From assembly GCF_902491285.1 (NCBI RefSeq), contig NZ_CABUHK010000002.1, positions 100,632-164,631 of the forward strand: DNA of 64,000 bases. Direction: 5' to 3'. A model generated the notes under the pieces. The model saw nothing but the letters and a program-made list of their open reading frames with translations. It was not told where the DNA came from and did no database searches. The position numbers were made by a program, and so were the translations under genes. The DNA is from an uncultured Bacteroides sp. Its GTDB lineage: Bacteria > Bacteroidota > Bacteroidia > Bacteroidales > Bacteroidaceae. Position 1 is the first letter of the stretch. Each line of letters starts with the position of its first letter. This document shows, piece by piece, positions 44,461 through 51,595 of this stretch.

Positions 44461-45924
44461 ATGATGTTGAAACAAACAAAAATCGTAGCGTCCATCTCAG
44501 ATCAGCGTTGCGAGGTAGAGTTTATAAGAGATCTTTTCAAGGCCGGTATGAATGTGGTCCGTATGAATACGGCTCACGCTTCACGTGAAGGTTTTGAAAA
44601 ATTGATAACCAATGTACGTGAGGTTTCCAACCGTATTGCCATATTGATGGACACAAAAGGGCCCGAAGTGCGTACTACTGCTATTGCGGGCGGCGAGCCT
44701 ATTCCTTATCAGATTGGTGACAAAGTGAAGATTGTAGGTAATCCTGCACAAGAAACGACCCGTGAATGTATTGCTGTATCTTATCCCGGTTTTGTGCATG
44801 ATCTTCAGGTGGATGGCGATATTCTGATTGATGATGGTGATCTGGAGCTGCGTGTGATTGAGAAGACAGACGAGTATTTGTTGTGTGAGGTGCAGAATGA
44901 AGCTACTTTGGGTAACCGTAAGAGTGTAAATGTACCGGGCGTGCGCATCAATCTCCCTTCTTTGACAGAAAAGGACCGTAACAATATACTGTATGCTATT
45001 GAAAAGGACATTGATTTCATAGCACATTCGTTTGTTCGTAATAAGCAGGATGTGCTGGATATCCGTCAGATACTGGATGCATACGGCAGCGACATTAAGA
45101 TTATCGCCAAGATCGAAAATCAGGAAGGAGTGGACAATATTGATGAAATATTGGAAGTGGCCGACGGAGTCATGGTGGCTCGTGGTGACTTGGGTATTGA
45201 GGTTCCTCAGGAACGAATTCCCGGCATTCAGCGTCTGTTGATCAAAAAATGTATTCTGGCAAAGAAACCGGTGATTGTTGCTACCCAGATGTTGCATACC
45301 ATGATTAATAATCCGCGTCCTACCCGTGCTGAAGTGACCGATATTGCCAATGCTATTTACTACCGCACGGATGCATTGATGCTGAGTGGGGAAACGGCAT
45401 ACGGCAAGTATCCGGTGGAAGCCGTGAAGACGATGGCCAAGATTGCAGCGCAGGCCGAGAAAGATAAACTGGCCGAGAATGACATCCGTATTCCTTTGGA
45501 TGAAAACTCCAATGATGTAACCGCTTTCCTGGCAAAACAGGCAGTAAAGGCTACCAGCAAACTGAATATCCGCGCCATTATTACCGACAGTTTCAGCGGG
45601 CGTACCGCACGTAATATTGCTGCTTTCCGTGGCAAATATCCTGTATTGGCCATCTGTTATAAAGAAAAGACGATGCGTCATCTGGCTTTGTCATATGGGG
45701 TGGAAGCTATCTATATGCCCGAAAAGGCTAACGGACAGGCATATTATTTCGCTGCTTTGCGTAAATTGCTGGATGATGGTGTCTTGAGTGAAAGCGACAT
45801 GGTGGCTTACCTGAGCAGCGGCAAGCAAGGTACTCAGACTTCTTTCCTTGAAATCAATGTAGTGGGAGATGTGTTGAAGTATGCTATGGACTATGTGCTG
45901 CCCAACCGCAACCGTTACCTATAA
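44461..45924 (+). CDS. pyk: Pyruvate kinase
   Basis: PEP + ADP to pyruvate + ATP. 487 residues. DTKGPEVRT (about 62-70) and the active-site block IIAKIENQEGVDNIDEIL (about 217-234) followed by VMVARGDLGIEVP are intact. ATG 44464 is an equally possible start. An O-methyltransferase gene follows after 15 bases. Confidence 0.98.
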   Translation: MMLKQTKIVASISDQRCEVEFIRDLFKAGMNVVRMNTAHASREGFEKLITNVREVSNRIAILMDTKGPEVRTTAIAGGEPIPYQIGDKVKIVGNPAQETTRECIAVSYPGFVHDLQVDGDILIDDGDLELRVIEKTDEYLLCEVQNEATLGNRKSVNVPGVRINLPSLTEKDRNNILYAIEKDIDFIAHSFVRNKQDVLDIRQILDAYGSDIKIIAKIENQEGVDNIDEILEVADGVMVARGDLGIEVPQERIPGIQRLLIKKCILAKKPVIVATQMLHTMINNPRPTRAEVTDIANAIYYRTDALMLSGETAYGKYPVEAVKTMAKIAAQAEKDKLAENDIRIPLDENSNDVTAFLAKQAVKATSKLNIRAIITDSFSGRTARNIAAFRGKYPVLAICYKEKTMRHLALSYGVEAIYMPEKANGQAYYFAALRKLLDDGVLSESDMVAYLSSGKQGTQTSFLEINVVGDVLKYAMDYVLPNRNRYL

Positions 45925-45939
45925 TAATAGAAGATAGGA

Positions 45940-46578
45940 ATGAAAGAAACGGACGCTATTGACGAATATATCCTTCAGCACATTGATGAAGAAAGTGATT
46001 ATCTGAAGGCACTTTATCGCGATACGCACGTCAAGCTTTTACGTCCCCGTATGGCTTCCGGCCACTTGCAGGGACGTATGCTGAAAATGTTTGTGCAAAT
46101 GATACGCCCCCGTCAGGTGCTGGAAATCGGGACTTACAGTGGCTACTCCGCACTTTGCCTGGCCGAAGGGTTGGAAGAGGGGGCCACGTTGCACACATTT
46201 GAGATAAACGATGAGCAGGAGGACTTTACACGTCCCTGGCTGGAAGGTTCGCCTTACGCCGGCAAGATTAAATTTTATATAGGTGATGCGCTGAAGTTGC
46301 TGCCTGGCATGAACATTACCTTTGATTTGGCGTTTGTAGACGGTGATAAGCGGAAGTATATTGAATATTACGAAATGGTACTGGAGAAATTATCACCCGG
46401 CGGATACATCATTGCCGATAACACATTGTGGGACGGACATGTATTGGAGGAACCGCATCATACAGATCTTCAGACTATTGGAATAAAGAAATTTAATGAT
46501 TTGGTAGCTGCCGACAAACGGGTTGAAAAGGTGATTCTTCCCTTGCGCGACGGGCTGACAATCATAAGAAAATGTTGA
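45940..46578 (+). CDS. SAM-dependent O-methyltransferase
   Basis: 212 residues, class I methyltransferase of the catechol/caffeoyl-CoA type (Methyltransf_3). Motif I VLEIGTYSGYSALCLAEGL (about 64-82); the metal-site acids in LAFVDGDKRKYIEYY and IIADNTLWDG follow. Bacterial members methylate small catechols or tRNA hydroxyuridine (TrmR-like); the latter is plausible next to rbfA but unproven. Confidence 0.92.
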   Translation: MKETDAIDEYILQHIDEESDYLKALYRDTHVKLLRPRMASGHLQGRMLKMFVQMIRPRQVLEIGTYSGYSALCLAEGLEEGATLHTFEINDEQEDFTRPWLEGSPYAGKIKFYIGDALKLLPGMNITFDLAFVDGDKRKYIEYYEMVLEKLSPGGYIIADNTLWDGHVLEEPHHTDLQTIGIKKFNDLVAADKRVEKVILPLRDGLTIIRKC

Positions 46579-46651
46579 ATAATGTGCCAATAGGTTATGC
46601 TATGAACCGTATGGCATATTAACAAATTAGTAAACTGAATAATTATTAATT

Positions 46652-46987
46652 ATGGAAACGACCAGACAAAATAAGATTTCTCGTTTGATCCAAAAGGAGT
46701 TGAGTGAGATTTTCCTGCTTCAGACCAAGTCCATGAATGGTGTTTTGGTGTCGGTAAGTGCTGTCCGCATCAGTCCCGATATGAGTATTGCACGTGTCTA
46801 TCTCAGCGTGTTCCCTTCTGAGAGGAGCCAGGAAATAGTAAAGAATATCAATGATAATATGAAATCCATCCGTTATGAATTAGGAACACGGGTACGCCAT
46901 CAGTTGCGCATCATTCCCGAGTTGAAATTCTTTGTGGATGATTCATTGGATTATGCCGAACGTATAGACGAATTGTTGAAAAAGTAG
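46652..46987 (+). CDS. rbfA: Ribosome-binding factor A
   Basis: KH-fold 30S maturation factor. 111 residues. RQNKISRLIQKELSEIF start and the ARVYLSVFPSE and LRIIPELKFFVDDSLDYAERI segments are diagnostic. 9 bases before the LolE-like permease. Confidence 0.96.
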   Translation: METTRQNKISRLIQKELSEIFLLQTKSMNGVLVSVSAVRISPDMSIARVYLSVFPSERSQEIVKNINDNMKSIRYELGTRVRHQLRIIPELKFFVDDSLDYAERIDELLKK

Positions 46988-46996
46988 AACCGGGCG

Positions 46997-48235
46997 GTGA
47001 ATTTTCCCTTTTATATAGCGAAGCGTTATCTTTTTTCCAAGAAGTCGCACAATGCCATTAATGTCATTTCAGCCATTTCCGTCTGCGGAGTGGCTTTGGC
47101 TACATTGGCATTGGTATGTACTTTGTCTGTTTTTAACGGCTTCCAGGATCTGGTGGCTACTTTCTTTACGGCTTTTGATCCGGAGCTGAAAATTACGGCT
47201 GTCACCGGAAAGGTCTTTGACGGACAGGAAGCGCGTATAGAAGCTTTGCGCCGGATGCCGGAGATCGCTGTTTTTTCTGAGTCCTTGGAAGAGAATGCGA
47301 TGGTTCAGTATAAGGGCCGTCAGACTATGGCGGTGATCAAGGGAATTGAGGATAATTTCGAGGATCTGACCGCTATTGACAGTATTCTTTTCGGCCGGGG
47401 GCAATTCGTGTTGCATGATGAAGTGGTGGATTATGCCATTCCCGGCATAGAATTGGTTTCCATCTTGGGAACGGGTATCAAATTCCTCGATCCGCTAGAG
47501 ATTTATGCTCCCAAACGGGGAGCTAAAGTCAATATGGCCAATCCAGCTTCCAGCTTTAACTCTGCCGATTTATATTCCAGCGGCCTTGTGTTTGCGGTGA
47601 ACCAACAGAAGTATGACTCTTCTTACATTCTGACTTCCCTCCAATTTGCCCGTAGGTTGTTCCAGTATGACACAGAAGTGAGTTCGGTAGAATTGAAATT
47701 GAAGCCGGATGCAGATGTAGGGAGTGTAAAATCGAAGATACAGAAAATATTGGGAGATGGTTTCCGGGTGCAGGACCGGTATGAGCAGCAAGCGGATACT
47801 TTCCGCATTATGGAGATAGAGAAGCTGATATCTTATATTTTCCTTACCTTTATCCTGATGATAGCTTGCTTTAATGTAATAGGCTCCTTGTCCATGCTGA
47901 TTATAGATAAGAAGGCAGATGTAGTGACATTGCGCAATTTGGGGGCCAGCGACAAGCTGATCACGCGTATATTCCTGTTCGAGGGGCGTATGATTTCACT
48001 GATAGGTGCGGTGGTTGGTGTGATACTGGGGCTGATCCTTTGCTTTATCCAGCAGGAATTCGGATTGCTTTCGCTGGGAGGTGGTAATTCCGGCGGTAAT
48101 TTTGTGGTGGATGCCTATCCCGTCAGTGTCCATGTATGGGATATTGTTATAGTCTTTGTCACTGTGCTGGTGGTGGGCTTTCTTTCCGTGTGGTATCCGG
48201 TGCGTTATCTCAGCCGCAGGTTGCTGGGCAGGTAA
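46997..48235 (+). CDS. LolC/LolE-type ABC permease
   Basis: 412 residues, FtsX/MacB fold: one N-terminal helix (about 20-45), a large periplasmic MacB_PCD domain (about 50-260) and three C-terminal helices (about 275-400). FYIAKRYLFSKKSHNAINVIS is typical of lipoprotein-releasing permeases that extract lipoproteins from the inner membrane. GTG start at 46997, 9 bases after rbfA. The ATPase partner is not in this window. Confidence 0.92.
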   Translation: MNFPFYIAKRYLFSKKSHNAINVISAISVCGVALATLALVCTLSVFNGFQDLVATFFTAFDPELKITAVTGKVFDGQEARIEALRRMPEIAVFSESLEENAMVQYKGRQTMAVIKGIEDNFEDLTAIDSILFGRGQFVLHDEVVDYAIPGIELVSILGTGIKFLDPLEIYAPKRGAKVNMANPASSFNSADLYSSGLVFAVNQQKYDSSYILTSLQFARRLFQYDTEVSSVELKLKPDADVGSVKSKIQKILGDGFRVQDRYEQQADTFRIMEIEKLISYIFLTFILMIACFNVIGSLSMLIIDKKADVVTLRNLGASDKLITRIFLFEGRMISLIGAVVGVILGLILCFIQQEFGLLSLGGGNSGGNFVVDAYPVSVHVWDIVIVFVTVLVVGFLSVWYPVRYLSRRLLGR

Positions 48236-48621
48236 TTTATTTATTATTGTTGATACGGCTGATGTTTGTCGGTTTGTACGGTACGGCTTGGCTGCTTTCT
48301 TTGTTTTTATTCTTTTCGTCTTTTGGCCTTATGGCTTTATCTGGTTAAGTCTTTTCTTCTTTGTGGTTAACCTTGTTTTACCTTATGGTTAAGCTCTTTT
48401 TTATGGCTGTGTACTATAGTCTCTTGCGGTGGTTTGTACAGTCTGATATAGTGGACTGTATAAACTCTTGCAGTAGACTGTACAGTCCACTGCCGGAGTC
48501 TGTAGTAGTTAACTGTATGATAAGGGTTAGCTATAAGGGAAAACGACCTTAATCGTCGGAGCAATAGGGCTTGGTACAAGCTTCTTTCCAGGGTGTTTCG
48601 GATCTTCTACTTTCAGGGTCC
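48236..48621. other. 386-base gap with 22-bp repeats and hairpins
   Basis: No credible gene. Three 22-bp units begin TGGTTAA at 48342, 48364 and 48386. Downstream, AGTGGACTGTA (48450-48460) and TACAGTCCACT (48481-48491) form a perfect 11-bp inverted repeat, with further TACAGTC/GACTGTA copies nearby. Lies between convergent genes, so it may act in transcript ends. Confidence 0.65.
48342..48407 (+). repeat. Three 22-bp tandem repeats
   Basis: Units start exactly 22 bases apart with TGGTTAAG, TGGTTAAC and TGGTTAAG followed by pyrimidine-rich tails. Confidence 0.7.
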
Positions 48622-49494
48622 TCAAATCAATTCGTAGCTGCTCACCTGAATAGGCATATCCAGATTATGCAGCACCTTCTCCAGCAAAATGCCTTCCCGA
48701 TTATCATATTCATAGCCGAAAGTGGCGCGGATGCCTTGAAGGATAAACTGTGTGGCGCGGTCCAAGGCGATAGGAAGACTGTCGCCTTGCATCAGTGAGC
48801 CGGTTATCACACTGGTAAATGTATCGCCTGTGCCGGGATAGTGTGCGGGCAGGTAGGGACACGTTACTTTCCAATAGCGGTTTCCCTGTCTGTCATAGGC
48901 GTAAACGGAAGTTTTGCGAGGATCTCCCTGTACGGGCACGCTGGTGATAATAACGATGCCGGGGCCGTGCTCCGAAATCTCATGCAGGTAAGCTTTTAGT
49001 TCTTCGTCTGTATTCTCCGCTTTATAGGGTTTGTCCAGCAAATAGAACAGTTCGGTCATATTGGGCGTGATGACATCTGCTTTCCGGATGAGGTGACGCA
49101 TTTCCAGAATCATTTGTTCGTCAAAGTTGGTATATAGCTTTCCGTTGTCTCCTAATACGGGATCTATCATGACCAGGTTGTCGGACTGGCGGAAATCATC
49201 AATGAACCCGGATACGATTTGTATCTGGCGGGGAGATCCCAAGTAGCCTGTATAAATAGCATCGAATTGTACGCCAAGTTGTTTCCATTCACTGATAATC
49301 TTGGGCATCTCGTCCGTGAGGTCCAAGAAAGAGAAGTGCGGGTATTGGGTGTGGCTGGATAATACGGCTGTGGGCAGAGGGCAGACTTGAAAGCCCATGG
49401 ATGAGAGGATAGGGATAACGACGGTGAGGGATACGCGCCCTGCACCGGACAGATCGTGTACCGCAGCTATCTTCTTTACTTTATTTGTATACAT
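48622..49494 (-). CDS. pdxK: Pyridoxal/pyridoxamine kinase
   Basis: 290 residues, ribokinase-like fold. Phosphorylates B6 vitamers in salvage. AAVHDLSGAGRVSLTVVIP at the start, MIDPVLGDNGKLY in the middle, and the ATP/catalytic segment PGTGDTFTSVITG (catalytic Asp). Could equally be called pdxY; the exact subfamily is not resolved here. Confidence 0.93.
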   Translation of the reverse strand: MYTNKVKKIAAVHDLSGAGRVSLTVVIPILSSMGFQVCPLPTAVLSSHTQYPHFSFLDLTDEMPKIISEWKQLGVQFDAIYTGYLGSPRQIQIVSGFIDDFRQSDNLVMIDPVLGDNGKLYTNFDEQMILEMRHLIRKADVITPNMTELFYLLDKPYKAENTDEELKAYLHEISEHGPGIVIITSVPVQGDPRKTSVYAYDRQGNRYWKVTCPYLPAHYPGTGDTFTSVITGSLMQGDSLPIALDRATQFILQGIRATFGYEYDNREGILLEKVLHNLDMPIQVSSYELI

Positions 49495-49550
49495 ATCTTC
49501 ATGAATTAAGCGTTATGGATGGTATATATAACAGGTAAACCGGAAGAAAG

Positions 49551-50396
49551 TTATTCCAATGCTATGCTTTTTACCTTTATGTCTTGCCGGCCCAAGAAGA
49601 TGGAAGCGGATTCCTCAAACTTGTTTTCGCTTTCTGTGGTGAGGAAGCGGCAGTTTCCTCCTTTATCGCAGCGTGCGTCCATTTCCGGATGGCGGTTTAA
49701 ATAGTCTCGCAGGCTCCGGGCCACATATTCCCCTTGTGAAATGATGCGGATAGGTTCAGGCGTAAATTGCCTTATTTTATCCAGTAGTAGCGGATAATGG
49801 GTACATCCCAATATGATGGTGTCAATCATCGGATCTTTATCCAGCAGCCGGTTGATATGTTGTTTGACGAAATAGTCGGCTCCTTCCGATTGATATTCAT
49901 TATTCTCTACCAAGGAAACCCACATGGGACAGGCTTCTCCTGTTACCACAATGTCGGGAGATAACTTATGTATTTCCAAAAGATAGGATTCGGATTTGAT
50001 GGTACCGGCTGTGGCCAGTATACCTACGTGCCGGCTTCGGGTGATTTCTCCTATACATTCTGCTGTAGGCCGGATGACACCGAGTACTCTGCGGGTAGCG
50101 TCTATTACCGGAAGATTGATCTGCTGGATGGTGCGTAAGGCTTTTGCCGATGCTGTGTTGCATGCCAATATCACCAAAGGACATCCCAGTTCAAACAGTT
50201 TGCTTACGGCTTGCAGGGTAAATTCGTAAACAACTTCAAAAGAGCGCGGTCCGTACGGACAGCGTGCGCTGTCTCCCAAATAGATATAATCATACTCAGG
50301 CATCAGTCCGCGTATTTTGTCCAGAATGGTCAGACCGCCGTAGCCGGAGTCGAATACACCGATGGGACCGGTTGAAGGGAGGATAGATGGGATCAT
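49551..50396 (-). CDS. murI: Glutamate racemase
   Basis: Supplies D-glutamate for peptidoglycan. About 281 residues. GPIGVFDSGYGGLTILDKI start, YLGDSARCPYG, and both catalytic cysteines in ACNTASA and LGCTHYPLL. ATG 50396 is preferred over 50423, because the extra nine residues precede the family start. A 66-bp palindrome lies immediately upstream. Confidence 0.96.
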   Translation of the reverse strand: MIPSILPSTGPIGVFDSGYGGLTILDKIRGLMPEYDYIYLGDSARCPYGPRSFEVVYEFTLQAVSKLFELGCPLVILACNTASAKALRTIQQINLPVIDATRRVLGVIRPTAECIGEITRSRHVGILATAGTIKSESYLLEIHKLSPDIVVTGEACPMWVSLVENNEYQSEGADYFVKQHINRLLDKDPMIDTIILGCTHYPLLLDKIRQFTPEPIRIISQGEYVARSLRDYLNRHPEMDARCDKGGNCRFLTTESENKFEESASIFLGRQDIKVKSIALE

Positions 50397-50415
50397 GGCA
50401 GTATAGCTATATAAT

Positions 50416-50481
50416 ACAGGCACGGATTACACGGATGTTCACGGTTCTGAAACCTGTGAAATCTGTGTAATCCGTGCCTGT
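50416..50481. repeat. 66-bp palindromic element
   Basis: The 21-base arm at 50416-50436 (centre GCACGGATTACACGG) pairs with that at 50461-50481 with about one mismatch; the inner TTCAC-GGTT / AACC-GTGAA also pairs. It can form a hairpin of about 30 bp in RNA or DNA between an ompH gene and murI. Confidence 0.88.
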
Positions 50482-50498
50482 AAAGGTCCTTAACTTAA

Positions 50499-51002
50499 TT
50501 ATTTGATTCCTACTTTAGCTTTGACAGCAGCAGTTACATCTGTAGACTGCGCTTCATTTACGTAGGGAATTTCTGTTCTGTTCAAATCGAAGATATAAGT
50601 ATATCCACCTTCCTGGCCTACTGCTTTGATGGCGTCTTCAATTTTCTTGTAGATAGGTTCCATCATATCAGCGTATGATTTCTGCAACTGTTGTTGTGCA
50701 TCTTGTTGGAACTGCATTCCTTTTTCCTGTAACTCCTGCAATTCTTTCTGGCGTCTTTCCTGAATGTTCTTAGGAAGGTTGGCTTGTTCCTGTTGATATT
50801 CAGTATATTTTTTGGTCAGTTCATCAGTTGCACGTTTCATTTCATCCTCGTATTGTTTCTGCATGGCTTGGATGTCGGTCTGGGCCTTTGTGAATTCCGG
50901 CATGACAGTAAGTACATCTGCGGATTTAATATGCCCGAATTTCTGAGCAAATACACTCATCGGAGCGATAAGTAAAAGTAGTAAAGCAATTTTTTTCAAC
51001 AT
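50499..51002 (-). CDS. OmpH/Skp-family periplasmic chaperone
   Basis: 167 residues. Signal peptide (1-19, ending VFAQ), then FGHIKSADVLTVMPEFTKAQ and a long coiled coil (about 40-115, rich in Q/E/K) as in Skp, which holds unfolded outer-membrane proteins. Paralogue of the next upstream gene. Has its own TACATTTG promoter. Confidence 0.93.
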   Translation of the reverse strand: MLKKIALLLLLIAPMSVFAQKFGHIKSADVLTVMPEFTKAQTDIQAMQKQYEDEMKRATDELTKKYTEYQQEQANLPKNIQERRQKELQELQEKGMQFQQDAQQQLQKSYADMMEPIYKKIEDAIKAVGQEGGYTYIFDLNRTEIPYVNEAQSTDVTAAVKAKVGIK

Positions 51003-51046
51003 AGTTCTATTTTTTATTAGTTATTGCAAATTTGGATTATCGGTTG

Positions 51047-51054
51047 CAAATGTA
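51047..51054 (-). promoter_or_regulatory. -7 element of the second ompH gene
   Basis: Minus strand TACATTTG followed by CA, in the 57-base gap between the two ompH genes. Confidence 0.6.
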
Positions 51055-51059
51055 GGAAA

Positions 51060-51575
51060 TTAATTTGAATATCCTAATCTTGAGAGCACTTCATTGCTGA
51101 TATCAATGCTTGGAGATGCGAAAATAATGCTTTGGGCGGAGCCTCTGTCCACTACTGCCGCATATCCTTTTTGCTCTGAAATCTGTTTTACCGCTTCATA
51201 GATTTTATCTTGAATTGGTGCGATCAATGCCTCTTGTTTTTTGGCCATTTCTCCTTCGGGACCGAAATATTTCTTTCTCAGTTCGGCTGCTTCCTTTTCT
51301 TTTGCTACAATCGCTTCTTCTCTTTGCGTTTTCTGTGCGGCCGACAGGGAAGCCGAGGCTTTCTGGTATTCTTTATAAAGTGCTTCCGCTTCTTTTGCTT
51401 TTGCTTCCACCTCACTTTGATATTGTTGTGAAGCTTGATTCAGTTGGGTATTCGCCTGTTCGTATGCAGGAATATTCTTCAGGATATATTCCATATCAAT
51501 CAAGGCGAACTTTTGAGCGCTGGCTGTGAATACACAAGCCACAAACAATAGAGATAATAGGATAGCCTTTTTCAT
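51060..51575 (-). CDS. OmpH/Skp-family periplasmic chaperone
   Basis: 171 residues. Signal ending TASAQ; FALIDMEYILKNIPAYEQAN and a coiled coil (about 35-110). Directly downstream of bamA (20 bases), the classical bamA-skp arrangement, so it should serve barrel-protein biogenesis. ATG 51575 is used in place of the GTG two codons earlier. Confidence 0.94.
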   Translation of the reverse strand: MKKAILLSLLFVACVFTASAQKFALIDMEYILKNIPAYEQANTQLNQASQQYQSEVEAKAKEAEALYKEYQKASASLSAAQKTQREEAIVAKEKEAAELRKKYFGPEGEMAKKQEALIAPIQDKIYEAVKQISEQKGYAAVVDRGSAQSIIFASPSIDISNEVLSRLGYSN

Positions 51576-51595
51576 AATCACATTGTTTTTAGTTA

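Noticed and set aside
44581..45681. 366-codon open frame antisense to pyk
   Set aside because: A mirror of a biased coding sequence; composition (His, Thr, Asn, Ile rich) and complete overlap with a certain gene. The same holds for frames antisense to argH (61383-62168) and to the YfhO gene (23818-24468).
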